DNA from: Caecitellus pseudoparvulus
Taxonomy: Eukaryota > Bigyra: Bicosoecida
DNA length: 64,000 nucleotides
Assembly: GCA_965644315.1 (NCBI GenBank)
Contig: CBFFRQ010000030.1
Location: forward strand, 496,001-560,000
Reading direction: 5' to 3'
The position numbers were made by a program, and so were the translations under genes. Positions 33,457 to 44,416 of the stretch are shown here, one piece after another. Under the pieces are notes generated by a model, which was given only the letters and a program-made list of their open reading frames with translations, searched no databases and was not told the origin of the DNA. Each line of letters starts with the position of its first letter. The first letter of the stretch is position 1.

Positions 33457-36400
33457 ATGGCAGCCGCTGCAGCCTCCACGCCGCCCCCGAGCTCGGGCTC
33501 CAGCCGCAGCAATGTTAAAGTTCTCTGCCGCTTCCGCCCCATGAACTCCAAAGAGAAGGAGATGGGCACCACGTCTGTGATCGAAGTGCCTGGCGGCGGC
33601 AAGCATGGAGTCGTGAAGCTGCTGGTGCGTGGCTGCAGGTGCAGTGCAGGAGGACCGTTTGCTGTCCAGCACTCCGCGCCCAGCGCACCTGCGCTGCAAG
33701 CACCCACACAAACGTACACATACGTATACGTTTTCACTGCAGACGACCGAGAAGAGCTCGTACTCGTTTAACTTTGGTGCGTGCGGTCGCGCGTGTGTGA
33801 GCCGTGCAATTTCCGCACGCCCCGCTGTGGCGTTTGTCCGCTGCAGACAGCGTCTTTGACTCGGGCTCCTCCCAGCAGGAAGTGTACGAAGCTGCGGCAA
33901 TGCCAGTGGTTAATGATGTCATCGACGGGTACAACGGCTGCTTGCTGGCCTACGGACAGGTGGGTGTCAGAGCGTGACATGCTGGCTTGACAGTTTGAAC
34001 GCTGCCACTTGCTCTGCACAGACTGGGGCGGGCAAGACCCACACCATGATGGGCCCCTCGGCCACAGACCGCGACCTGGCAGGCATCATCCCCCGCGTGG
34101 TGAATCAGATTTTCGAATTCGCCAGTGCCGCAGACGAGACCGTGGAGTTCACGGTGCAGGTGTCCTTCGTGGAGATCTACCTGGAGCGCATCCGGGACCT
34201 GCTGGACCCGTCCAAAGACAACCTGCAGGTGGGGGAGGACCCCGCCCAGGGCGGCGTGTACATCAAGCACGTGACGGAGGTGTACGTGACGTCAGTGGAG
34301 GAGATGTTGGAGGTCATGGAGCGTGGCAATGCCAACCGGGCAGTGGCAGCCACAGGCATGAACGCAGGGTCCTCCCGCTCCCACTCCATCTTCGTCGTGG
34401 CGCTGACCCAGAAGGACAGCGCTGCAGGGGAGACCAAGACAGGGCGGCTGTACCTGTGTGACTTGGCGGGCAGCGAGACGGTGAACAAGACGGGCGTGCA
34501 GGGGCAGCAGCTGAAGGAGGCTCAGAACATCAACAAGTCCTTGTCAGCCCTGGGCAACGTCATCAACGCCTTGACTGACGGGCGCACCAAGCACGTGCCT
34601 TACCGCGACTCCAAGCTCACCCGTGTGCTACAGGAGAGCCTGGGCGGCAATTCCCGCACCAGCCTCATCATCAACGCGTCACCCGCCGCGTACAACCAGA
34701 TGGAGACGCTCAGCACCCTGCGCTTCGGCAAGCGAGCCAAGAGCATCAAAAACAAGGCCACCATCAACAAGCGCCGCACGCCGGAGGAGATGGAGCGCTA
34801 CATCGCAGTGCTGGAGGCCCGCCTTGCTGAGAGCGCGGACCGGGAGGCGCTGTGGGTGGCTGCCGTTAACGGCGGGGATCTGGACCCCGCCCTCGTGCCC
34901 ATACTGCAGGCAGCAGGGGGGTCAGGGGAGGTGTCCCTCGCGGAGGGCGCGGCCGCCGCTGTGGCTGCCGCTGGCACCGCCAGCAGTGAGGGCGATTCCA
35001 GTGCCGCGCTGGATGCGTTGCAGGCTCGGTATGACGACCTGGAGTCGCGCACCGGCACCCTCAGTTCCTTGCTGGCTGAGGCAGGTGCCGAGGTGAAGAA
35101 GCAGCGTTCCTCAGCCAGTAGTGCCAAGCGCAAGCTGGAGGCTGCCCGGAAGTCTCTCCTGGAGAGCAAGGAGCACGCCTCTGGTCTGCAGGCAGAAGTG
35201 ACGGCCCAGGAGGAAGCCCTGCAAGCGGCCAAGGCGGCAGCTGCCGAGGCTGAGGGGCAGGCAGCCAAGGCGCATGAGGAGGCCACCCGGCTCAAGTCTG
35301 AAGTGGCGGCGCTGACCAGCCGTGTGGCCAGCCTCACATCGGCAGCGGATGAGCTGCGGCAGAGCAAGGCGGACTTGGTGCAGGAGAAGGCGAGCTTGGA
35401 GGCGGAGCACAAGAGCCTGGTGTCGCAGCAGGTGGCTGCCATTGAGCAGCGTGTCAAGGCGCGCAAGGCGGGAGGTGCCCGCCCCGGGCCAGCCTCCCCC
35501 AAGGCGGCAGGTGCCGCGGGCAAGTCCGCCTCCGGGTGGGTGGATGACGACGGCGCGGGCAGCAGCACCAGCGCAGCGGAGGAGCCCTCCACGCCATCCT
35601 CCCTCAAGGCGGCCCTGTCTGAGGCGCGGGCAGAGGCCTCCAGCATGGCCGCCACTGCCAAGGCAGAGGCGGCACGCGCCGACGAGCTAGGGCAGCGCCT
35701 GTCTGATCTGGACGACGCGCTGGCTGCCAGCAAGGAGTCTGTGGCGCAGCTGCAGGAGGCCAAGGCGGCGGCGACGGCGCGCCTGGAGGCGCTGGAGGAA
35801 GAGGCAGCTGAGGCCACCCAGGCGGCAGCCAAGGCCAAGGCTGAGGCGTCTGAGCTGCGTGACACGGTGCTGGACCTGCGTAAGGCACAGGCACACCTGC
35901 AGGAGAGCGTGCACGTGGAGGAGCAGCTGCGTAAGCTGGGAGATGCGGCCCTGGCCGTGGCAGAGGGGCGAACGGCGGAGCTGCCTGCTGCCGACGGCGT
36001 CGTTGGCGTGGCCGGGGAGCCAGTGCTTGAGGAGGTGTGGGAGAACCAGCGCTTCTACCCGTTGGGCGGCTGGTCGGATGAAATGCTGCCCTCAGATCCG
36101 CCGGCCGAGTGCAGACTGGCCGCCACAGGCGCCTCGTCTGCCTCCCCCACCGACCCCGTGGCGACGTTTTGGGGCGCTCCAGCCCCCCACGAGGACGTTG
36201 CACTCCCAGATGCTGGGCAGTGGCACTGGCTGGGCCCGTGGCGGGTGGACTTGGGCGGAGCAGTTGACGAGCACGGGTGGCAGTACGCTGTGGACTTTGA
36301 CGACCTGTACCGCGACGAAGGACTCACGGGGCGCAGACCAGGAGCCCCCGCCAAGGCAGAGTCCCCCACTTCCAAAAGCGGCCCCTCCACTCTCGCCGAG

Positions 36401-37753
36401 TTTAGGGGGGCGCGCAGCCCGGAAGACACTGTGCGCCGGCGCCGATGGGTGCGCCACCGGGTGTCCCTGGAAGGCCCACCCGCCATGCAGGAAGTCTCCA
36501 CATTCCTCCTGCAGGCCACAGCGGCGCCGGAGGATGTGGTAGCTGGTGCTGCGGGTGCTGCCTCTGCCCGGCGAGCAGTGGAGGTGTTTTCTGCACAGGC
36601 TCAGGAGGAGGTGCTGCGCCTGCGTGGGGAGGTGGAGGCGAGGGCAGCAGCCACGGCAGCCCTTCGAGGTGAGCTGTCGCGCAAGGCGGTGCTGGTGCGG
36701 CAGTACGAGCGCCGCATCGGGGAGATCCTGCAGAAGATGGCCGACGCCGCCTCCACAGGGAACCTCTCCCACATCAGCGGCTCCGGCTCCAGCCCGGCCC
36801 AGGTACGCTCCATCCGGGGGGGTGGCGGCAAGGGTGCCCCCCAGCAGGTGCGGTCCATCCGGGGGGGACACCGCACGAGTGGTGGTGGGGTGAGTGGCTT
36901 CCTCGCCTCCCTCTTCTCCAGCCCCAGCAAGGCTGGCACGGGGTCAGTGCCCATCACGTCAGCGTCGTCCAGGCCGCCGCCTGGCAGCGCACCCGTGACC
37001 CCAGCAGGCCGGGAGCCACCCTTGCCAGGCAGCAGCATGGGGGGCACCCCCAACGCAGGGGGGCCGGCGTCCTCTGGGTGGTTCTCGTGGTCTGGCATTG
37101 GGTCTGGTGGACGGGGCCGAAGCACGCCCGGCTCCAGCACCGACTCCGCTCTCCTCGTCGCCGCAGCGTCCGGCGACCCCACTGCTGTGCAGACGGTGCT
37201 TGCGGATGACACCAGCGCCCTGCACCAAGTGGATGGCCACAGCCGCACGGGCGTCATCGTCGCTGCGCGTGCTGGGCACTTGGACGTGCTACGCGCCCTG
37301 GATGGGGCCGGCGCCGACCTGCATGCACTGGACAACGACCGAAGGTCGGCGCTGCACTACGCAGCTCGCAAGGGGCACGTGGAGGTGGTCAAGTGGCTAC
37401 TGCACAAGGGCCTAAGTGTGGCGGCGACGGATTCCCACGACCTCAGCCCCCTGCACCAGGCGGTGCTGGGGCGTGCCGCAGGCGTGTGTGACGTCCTGCT
37501 GGGCCGGGGCGCCGACCCCGCGGCCAGAGACACGAAAGGCTGCACTCCGCTGGCACTGGCCACCAAGTTTAGCCAAGACGCGGGGAACGCCACGGAAACT
37601 GCGGAATGGGAGCAGGTCATTGCTGTGCTGCGGCGCTGGGCACCCCCTTCAGTTCGAAGAGATGCCCCCCCAGCCCCCGAAGTGCTTGCTGGCGGGTCAG
37701 CTGAGATGTCAGCCACCACTGTCAGCTCGCCGACACATGCCCCACGGGAGTAA
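33457..37753 (+). CDS. Kinesin with N-terminal motor, coiled coil, dysferlin domain and ankyrin repeats
   Basis: Exons 33457-33624, 33743-33776 (34 bases), 33847-33959 and 34022-37753 give 1,348 residues; all four junctions keep phase. The N-terminal motor has VKVLCRFRPMNSKEKE, P-loop GQTGAGKTHTMMG, switch I NAGSSRSHSIF, switch II DLAGSETVNKTG and YRDSKLTRVLQESLGG. It most resembles kinesin-1-like conventional motors. A long Ala/Glu-rich coiled coil follows (34990-35960). Then come WENQRFYPLGGWSDEMLP and HGWQYAVDFDDLYRDEG with RRRRWVRHRV, which are the two halves of a dysferlin (DysF) domain (36020-36460). Basic Gly/Ser linkers lead to three or four ankyrin repeats (37140-37560; for example RSALHYAARKGHVEVVKWLL). 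It should be a plus-end cargo motor; DysF and ankyrin suggest a membrane or adaptor cargo, as inference. It converges on GRASP with 38 bases between stops. Confidence 0.9.
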
Positions 37754-37791
37754 TGCAACAAACAGGCTTTGCATTGCGCACTGCGGTCTGA

Positions 37792-39640
37792 CTACTCTCC
37801 CTCTGCCGCAGGGGCATTCCCAGGCTGAGGCATGTCGTCCACACCTCCGACAAGTCCCTCATACAGCCAAGAATAGATAGATCCAGACGCTGCTGGTGCT
37901 GGGGCAGGTGCTGGGGCAGGTGCTGGGACTGGAGCTGGGGATGGCGTTGGGGCTGGTCCAGGAGCTGGAGCTGGTGCTGGCTCAAGTGCTGTTGTTGGCT
38001 CTGGGACCGGTGCAGGAGCTTGGATGACCGGAGGCTGGTGAGCAGCGGCGCCACTTGGTTGCTCTCCAACCATGCTGGGCTCTGCTGCTGCGGGGGAGGG
38101 TGCTGGAGCGGCAGGGGACTGTGGGGCAGACTTTCCTTCGCTCTCTTGGGCAGCTGACTGCTGTGCGGGAGGTAACGCCGGCGGGGCGTCAAAGGGTGAC
38201 TGACCCAGTCCACTCGGAGCTGCCGACGCGAACATGGACGCGGCTGATACAGTGGGTGGGGCGCTGCCGCTTGGGAGCAGCGGCTGACTCGGTGGCGTAT
38301 GTGCTTGCTCTGGCCCAGTCTGCGCCCCACCAGCGGCGGGTGCGTGGGAGGCGGGCTCTGCCTGCCCCACAAAAGCATCCTCTTCAGCATCCACGGGGGA
38401 TCCGGCCGGTGGCGTGGTGAGCGGGGCTTCTCCCACACGTGTGCTGGGTGGTGGGCCTGCAGCAGCAGGTGCTGTGGGGTGCGCGGGCGCGCCCTCAGCC
38501 AATTGGCTGCCCTGTACAGACGCAGGCGGCTCAGAGGTGCTCTCCGTTGCTGTGGACTCCTCACTCTGCATCAGCGGCGGTGTGGCATCCATTGGCAGGA
38601 TGTAGGGTTGCTTTGGTGGGTGCGAGAGCTCTGTGGGCTGTTGCACTGGCTGAGGCGCTGGAGGGCCACCTGCAGCAGCAACATACTCATTCTCACCCAG
38701 GGTTGTCCGGTTGGGCAGGGCGTGCAGTTGGCCTGTCGCGACTGACAGCCCCACGCCGGTCCTGCCGGGCTCCCACTCCCCCGCAGGCACGGTTAGTTTC
38801 ACCAGCCGGACAGAGTCACGGGCGGCGTTGAAGACGTAGAACGTGACCTCCACGCCGGCCTTGTATGCGATGTACCCTGCGAAGTCCTGTGGGGTCTCAA
38901 ACAGCGCGTCGGCAGCCCCGAGAATAAAGTCCCCGTCCTCGTCCAAGCCTGCCAGCGCGGCAGGAGACCGCGGCAGCACCTTCACGACGTGCAGGACATT
39001 GTCGTGTGTTCCTGCGTAGCTCCCGAACTGAATGAAGATCCCCAGCAATCCTGACCCACCCCACGCACGAGGGACAACCTCCACGACTGTGCGGGGAGCG
39101 GGGGCGCAGCGTGATGGTGGCTCAACTACACACGGAGCACCAGGGCCGGCGTACCTCGCAGAGCTCCGCACTTCGCGTTGAAAACATCAAGCGTGATGGG
39201 GCGTTCCTGGTTTCGAACAAGCTCGTGGATGAAAGTGTCATCTTGCTCGTCCTGCAAGGCAGCGCAGCTCGCGGGGGATGCGGTGTGAGCTCTCCACCTG
39301 CACGTGGCGTTTCACCTCACCAGCCGCTGCCCGTTCACAGCCACAATAAAGTCGAACCAAGCGACCAGACTGGAAGTCGGTGGCGTTGACATGAAAGGTG
39401 GCGCAACATACTCCTGTCCCTCCTCCGCTTCAGGCCGGCAGTCGAAAACCTGGCGCGCACAGGCGTAGCGTATCAGGGCGTGGTTGGGTGGAGTTTCGCT
39501 TTGCTCTCAACCCAACGCACCTTCAAGACCCGGACGTTCGATGCTGGACCCCCAGGTTGCACGGTTGACACCCGATACCCAACGGGCTCACATTCCTCGC
39601 TGTGCCTGTACACAGGCGTGCCACTCGGTGTGTTTCCCAT
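37792..39640 (-). CDS. GRASP: Golgi reassembly stacking protein (GRASP55/65)
   Basis: Tethers Golgi cisternae through two PDZ-like domains. Exons 39640-39521, 39449-39321, 39251-39155 and 39086-37792 (introns 71, 69 and 68 bases) give 546 residues. The protein begins MGNTPSG, so glycine 2 is placed for N-myristoylation as in known GRASPs. PDZ1 includes GYRVSTVQPGGPAS and WFDFIVAVNGQRL; PDZ2 begins WGGSGLLGIFIQFGSYAGTH, then VLPRSPAALAGLDEDGDFI. The last ~300 residues are Pro/Ala/Gln/Ser-rich, matching the regulatory SPR tail of animal GRASPs, and end in Pro-Ala repeats. The start was chosen at the ATG giving Gly2; the frame upstream reaches only a GTG. PDZ1 has an extra acidic insert (exon 2) compared with animal proteins. 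Confidence 0.92.
37893..38000. repeat. Hexamer-like Pro-Ala coding repeat in the GRASP tail
   Basis: Degenerate GGTGCT/GGAGCT/GGGGCA units on the plus strand encode alternating Pro-Ala dipeptides on the minus strand. It is a low-complexity tract likely to vary in length between strains. Confidence 0.7.
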
Positions 39641-40411
39641 GACTGCTGCACCTGCCACGGGGAGGACTGATGGTGCTCAGCACCCAGTACTTGCGTTCCA
39701 AATCAGCAGGAATGCCCACACCGCGCTGAATGGGGCACGCTACTGGTTCACATCGGTGTTGAAGGAAGGTTTTAGATGAAGGAATTTGTGGCAGACGCAT
39801 GAGTGCGTGGCAGCTGGCTGACCCTCGGCAGTTTTCAAATGTCCCAGAATGTGAGGAAGCTCTGCGTCAACTCCGGTCGCTACGATGTGTGGGGCAGCAT
39901 TGACTTCCAGTGGTACGACATCCTTGACTGGCCTTGGGGCTGGGATTACCGGACCACCTTCACGATCAGATTGTTTGATATTTCTCTTGTTGGCGACAGG
40001 AAGCGGGTGGAGTGGGGAAACATGGGCAAGATCAACGAGCACGTGCGCAACCCCGTCGATAATTCTTGGGGACCCAAGTTCTCCAGGTGGTAAATTGGCA
40101 AGCAACGCTTTATACCGCCATGTGCAATGCATCTGGACTATTCAGTGCTTTTCAGTCCAAGTGTTGCGCTTTGTGACTGAGCGGGAGGATTCTTGAGGCT
40201 CTGCTTCAAGTATGGGCCTCAGGCTATGATGGAATTTGCCCGAGCACCCTGAGGGGCGATGCCAACACAATGAATTCGCCCACCAGTAACAGCTGTTGAG
40301 ACCTCTTTTCTGCGCGAGCCTCAATCGTCTTCACTGCACTTGTAGCTGCGTGCTTGGGCAACTGAGCGCGCACCTCTGGTCCAACTTCCGCACCACGCCA
40401 AGCCACGCGCC
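39641..40411. other. Less GC-rich interval upstream of GRASP and TRAPPC13
   Basis: This 771-base interval must hold the GRASP promoter (minus) and the TRAPPC13 promoter (plus). Its base composition is visibly less GC-rich than the neighbours, especially 39930-40330. It contains one orphan frame, listed separately, and no tRNA, transposon terminal repeat or gene I recognise. Confidence 0.5.
39839..40093 (+). CDS. Orphan small open frame, Trp-rich, unknown
   Basis: An ATG-started frame of 84 codons ends in TAA. The product is rich in Trp, Tyr and Asp (RYDVWGSIDFQWYDILDWPW, then TFTIRLFDISLVGDRKRVEW) with alternating hydrophobic residues like beta strands. Codon third positions are mixed, unlike the strong G/C preference of neighbours. 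A second protein-like stretch in another frame (39660-39770, ARYWFTSVLKEG) lies just upstream, but I could not find a splice that joins the two in phase. It may be a small real gene, the last exon of a missed gene, or the remnant of a transferred or decayed gene. I do not recognise it. Confidence 0.3.
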   Translation: MSQNVRKLCVNSGRYDVWGSIDFQWYDILDWPWGWDYRTTFTIRLFDISLVGDRKRVEWGNMGKINEHVRNPVDNSWGPKFSRW

Positions 40412-41966
40412 ATGTCGTCGGGCCCAGAGCGCGTGAGGCAGGCAGGCTCCAAGCCACCAAGCCATCCAATATCCCTCCGTGGTGCGTATTTGCACATTGA
40501 TCTTCTCGGCCCGTCCCCGCATCACTCGAGGACGCGCTGCCTTCACAGTCATGCGGGTGTGCCAGCCAAGCCTGCACAGCTCACTTGGAGGGCGCATGCA
40601 AGCCCTGAGTAGCGCGCCTGAGAGTGTGTTGGCGGGCGTGCCATTTGACAGCCCCATGTTGCCGAGTGGTTTCGGCGTCTTGTACAGCGGGCAAAGCTTC
40701 ACCGCCCACGTTGTGTGCCTGAACCACACACGGCTGCCAGTGGGAGACGTGAGCATGGCGGTGAGCATGCTCACAGGCCCAGGCGGTGCCACAGTGACCC
40801 CCCTGCCTGATGTGCGGCTGCTGGACACACCCAGCGATGGACAAGGGGACGACTCGGGCCCCTCCAGCCCCACCAACGACTTCGTGCAGATTGCCGCTGG
40901 GGGTCACGGGGACATGATGGTGCGCCTGTCCGCGCTGCAGGGGGGCCTGCACAGTCTGCGGGTGACTGTGCGGTACCGGGACTTTCACGGGCAGCAGCGG
41001 CAGCTGCAGCGCAACTACCGCTTCCAGGTCAAGGACGCCTTCGCGTCCAGCCTCGCTTGTGTGCCCAGCCTGTCTCACCAGAGCCCACTTTCCACGGGCA
41101 CGGTCGTCACAGCCACGCTGCGGAACGTCACAAGCACTGCAGCATCCCTCGGTTCATGCGCCTTTCTCCCTGCGCCAGGCTGTACGGCCCGCCTGCTGCA
41201 AGTGCGGATCGGTGGGGAGAGCCCAGCGGCTGGCATGGGCAGTGGCAGTCTGCCGCAGTGGGCGGGTCCAGCTTGCGGAGAAGTGGACGGCGAAGAGTGG
41301 AGCACTAGCGCTGCATTCGCGAAGGAGCCCCTGCTGTACCCTGGCCAAGAGGTTGAGGTGAGCTTCTTGGTGCTGCGCCACCTCGTGCAGCCTCGAGGTG
41401 GGGCGCTGGCAGCCGCTCTGCCACAGGGCACATTTGAGCTGGGGGAGTATGACGCGCATGCCATGCGCGTCAGCACTGCTGCAGACGCCGAACTGGGTCG
41501 TGTCATCGTGCCCTGGACAGTGGGGGTGGGGGAGGAGGGCACGTGGCGGTCCAAGGCCATCGCCTCCACCGCATCCAGTCCCTCCCTGTGCCACGTCGTG
41601 GCGCCGAGCGCCGTGGAGGTAGGACCAGGAGAAATGGTGGAGGTACCCGTGTTCCTGACCAGCCTCTCCACGAACGAGGAACACTCTGCATTCACGCTGC
41701 AGCTGTCCCCACCCGAGGGGTGTGGCTGCGCTGTGCTGGGGTGCGAGGTGGTCAGCTCTGGGAAGCTGCCCCCATGCGGCGTGGTGGCACATACCTTCCA
41801 GCTCGCAGGCCTCGCACCGGGCAGTCATCGGTTGGAGCTGGTGGTGTCTCGTGCCGGTGCAGACGCCCCTGACTGCCGAGCGGATGGCCAGGCGATGCTT
41901 GAGGCGCCGCTGGGCGAGGGGCAGCGCCTCGCCTGGCACACTCTGTACGTGCGCGTGGGGTCGTGA
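40412..41966 (+). CDS. TRAPPC13: TRAPPC13 (DUF974), TRAPP tethering complex subunit
   Basis: Subunit of the TRAPPIII/II-type tether acting in ER-Golgi and autophagy traffic. The conserved N-terminal motif is present (FTVMRVCQPSLHSS, compare the family's LKVMRLTKPTL), followed by FGVLYSGQSFTAHVVCLNH and beta-sandwich strands to YRFQVKDAF, then a longer, more divergent C-terminal half of Ig-like strands. The start is uncertain. My preferred model begins at 40412 (MSSGPERVRQAGSK) with a 49-base intron 40482-40530 that keeps phase; the alternative is a single exon from the ATG at 40551. The stop is at 41964-41966, only 5 bases from the stop of the opposing TMTC gene. Confidence 0.8.
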
Positions 41967-41971
41967 GTGCC

Positions 41972-44263
41972 TCAGAACCAGAGCAGGGTGCTGACACAAG
42001 CGACTCCCAGCTCGCCCATGCGTGCCTGCGCGGCAGGGCCGACCACGCGCTGCCCACTTGCCTGCCACTTGCTCATGATGGTCTGAGCCTTGATGGCTGT
42101 GAGGGCGCGCTGCTCCTTCAAGTACAGCTGCACGGCTGCTTCATCAGTCCCGACAGACTCCACTGCAGCTTGTAAGTATGCTAGTGCAGTCTGTGCGTGG
42201 CCGTGAATGGCGTGAAACACCGCCATGTTGTGCAGGGCCACGTGGCGATTCGGGTACTGGCTGCCCACTGCCTCCTGCAGGAGCTGCCGGGCCAGGTCAT
42301 GGTGCCCCCACCTTTCCGTGGGTGATGTGAGTCGCACGCATGCCGCATTGTGCGCGAGTGCCCCGAGAAGCGGAGATCGGGGAGGGAGAGCATGGGCAGC
42401 ATGTGCTGCGAGCACGAAGTACTCTGACTCGTTCGCTGGCATTGCTTGAGGGTGGGTCGCCTGCAAGCCCTTTCCGAGAAGGCCCAGGTTTCCCAGGAAT
42501 TCCCGTTTGCGACCCGTAGCCGCCACCTTGCGCAGCTCCTTCATGGCTCGTGGGATGGCGTTGGGGCCAGCAAAGTCCTTGTGGCGCCAGTACAGCTGCG
42601 AGAGCAACACGTGGGGCTCCGCGATGCCGGGTGTCTTGCCAGCCTCCAGCAGCAGCTTCTCTGCTTCCTGCAAGCGCCCTTTGTACAAGTAGTCAGCTCC
42701 CAGGCCGTATGTAGACATGAAGTTGTCCTTTGGGTAGTGCCGCAGGCAGGAGAGGAGCAAAGCCTCCTCGGTGCCCCACTCCGTGTTCCTGTGCTGCACC
42801 AGAGCGAATCTGTGTGTGAGCAGTACTGAAAGTGCAGCAAGCAGCCAGTATACAGCTGGCCTGCCAGGCCTCGCAGGCGGTTGCTTTGACCCCGTGCGAC
42901 CAAGTGCGCAGCAGTGGCTGCATGCGAGCAAGAGAAATTCAGCAGCAATGATGGACGAGCCCAGTGAAGGCAGAAATAAGGTTCTCTCTGCCAGCACAAA
43001 CCCAACCTTGATGAAAAGGTGGGAAGAGGGGAGGTACGCAATGAACAAGATGGCCAGTCCGGTGGCGAGGCGGAGTGCAGTGTGTTGATCCATGTGCTTC
43101 TGCACCAGTTGCTGCTGTCCTTGGTGGAGCATGCCTGCCACTTCTGTCTCCAGGCTTTGCAGCAGGTGCTTCGCAGTGGACTTAGGTGGCTTGCCATCGG
43201 CGCCATCTTCAGCGTGCTGCAAATCGCTTAGCGCAGCGGTCGCTGTCCAGAGTCCCAGCCAGCACACACAAACCCACGCAGCGAGCGTGACGAGGTTGCG
43301 CCAGTCCAGGAGGGACGACACGGGCTGCATGGCGTTATGCTCGTGAGACAGAAAGGTGGGGAAGACGGTCATGCTGAGGCCCAGCGCTTGGACGAAAGCC
43401 AGGGACAGAAACTTCGGCCACGCCTCCAGCTCAACCAGCGGGTTGTGCACAGGCGGTGCTCGGAGGACGTACCCCCCACTCAGGACCCGAATGCGAAGGA
43501 TGTAGATGGCAATGCCTGCGGCCGTGGCTGCCGCTGCATACGCCCACCGGGCTGAGGCAAGGACCGCCTTGGCCAGGGGCACGTGGGCACGACCACGTTG
43601 TTTCGCGGGCGCTGAGATGCCATCTGGTCCATTGGGGAGCAAGACGAAGAGCACAGCTCCAATGAGGGGGAGCACAAGTGCCGTTTCCTTGCACAAGACT
43701 GCCAAGAGTGTGCAGGAAATCAGCCAGGCCAGTGCCTTGAGCGGGGCGGAATGGGCGAGCCAGTGGACCTGCCCCAGCAGTCCCGCCAGGAAGAACACAC
43801 CGCAAGCCGTTTCAGCACGGGATGTTATGTTCGCTACCACTTCGCTGTGGACTGGGCAGGTCGCAAAGAGCAAGGAGGCCAGGGTTGGCAGGAGAGTGCT
43901 CCCCGGCATGAAGCGAAAGATGAGCAAAGCAGCGATGGCACAGCAGGCCGCATGCAGGAGCATGTTGGTCACATGGAACGGTTCCACGGCGCCCTGTCCC
44001 ATCCACCAATTCACCTGAAAAGACAGCACCACCAGGGGCCTGTAGGAGTGGTGTGTCCACGAGTGATTGCGCTGAGGCACAATGTCATTGCCCCAGAAGT
44101 CATGTGCGAAGACATCCCGCAGCGGGCGCTGCTGCACGACGTCCTGGTTCCCAACCACAGCGACCTTGTCATCGTAGGTGAATGCACCGTGCAGTGTGCT
44201 GGCATACATTGCAATGCTCACGCATGCTGCGAGGGCAGCAGCCTCCCACGCTGCAGCGCGCAT
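41972..44263 (-). CDS. TMTC-type O-mannosyltransferase (multi-pass membrane, TPR tail)
   Basis: Single exon, 763 residues. After a first membrane helix comes AFTYDDKVAVVGNQDV, the luminal acidic loop of the TMTC/GT-C family, then HSYRPLVVLSFQVNWWMG and FHVTNMLLHA, both family hallmarks. About ten hydrophobic segments follow, with the DUF1736-like loop (NPLVELEAWPKFLSLAFVQA, PTFLSHEHN) near residue 270. The C-terminal 250 residues hold TPR-like helices (TYGLGADYLYKGRLQEAEKL; VALHNMAVFHAIHGHAQTAL). TMTC enzymes mannosylate cadherin-type or other folded domains in the ER using dolichol-phosphate mannose; the acceptor here is unknown. TPR number is fewer than in animal TMTC1-4. Confidence 0.85.
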   Translation of the reverse strand: MRAAAWEAAALAACVSIAMYASTLHGAFTYDDKVAVVGNQDVVQQRPLRDVFAHDFWGNDIVPQRNHSWTHHSYRPLVVLSFQVNWWMGQGAVEPFHVTNMLLHAACCAIAALLIFRFMPGSTLLPTLASLLFATCPVHSEVVANITSRAETACGVFFLAGLLGQVHWLAHSAPLKALAWLISCTLLAVLCKETALVLPLIGAVLFVLLPNGPDGISAPAKQRGRAHVPLAKAVLASARWAYAAAATAAGIAIYILRIRVLSGGYVLRAPPVHNPLVELEAWPKFLSLAFVQALGLSMTVFPTFLSHEHNAMQPVSSLLDWRNLVTLAAWVCVCWLGLWTATAALSDLQHAEDGADGKPPKSTAKHLLQSLETEVAGMLHQGQQQLVQKHMDQHTALRLATGLAILFIAYLPSSHLFIKVGFVLAERTLFLPSLGSSIIAAEFLLLACSHCCALGRTGSKQPPARPGRPAVYWLLAALSVLLTHRFALVQHRNTEWGTEEALLLSCLRHYPKDNFMSTYGLGADYLYKGRLQEAEKLLLEAGKTPGIAEPHVLLSQLYWRHKDFAGPNAIPRAMKELRKVAATGRKREFLGNLGLLGKGLQATHPQAMPANESEYFVLAAHAAHALPPRSPLLGALAHNAACVRLTSPTERWGHHDLARQLLQEAVGSQYPNRHVALHNMAVFHAIHGHAQTALAYLQAAVESVGTDEAAVQLYLKEQRALTAIKAQTIMSKWQASGQRVVGPAAQARMGELGVACVSTLLWF

Positions 44264-44416
44264 GGCGTTTCAAATGGAAACGCAGGGAGCCCTTGCACGC
44301 CCAAGCGCATGCTCCTGGGCAGAGCAAAGCGTACAGCTACGAATGTGCAAGGTGAAGACTAAGTGCGTTGCTGTGTGCGGTGTGCTGGCTTGCCAGCACG
44401 TTTTAAATTGCTGCCA

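Noticed and set aside
33805-33814. CAATTTCCGC in kinesin and HMG-CoA synthase introns as a branch-point or intronic RNA signal
   Set aside because: Most introns here lack it, and its distance to the acceptor differs between the two; it is noted only with the promoter motif.
39480-39779. 99-codon plus-strand frame overlapping GRASP exon 1
   Set aside because: Its first half is antisense to the well-supported GRASP first exon; only the last part (after 39660) could be real and it cannot be joined in phase to the orphan frame.
42541-43206. Minus-strand alternative frame inside the TMTC gene
   Set aside because: It is a shifted-frame shadow; the overlapping frame has clear TMTC motifs.
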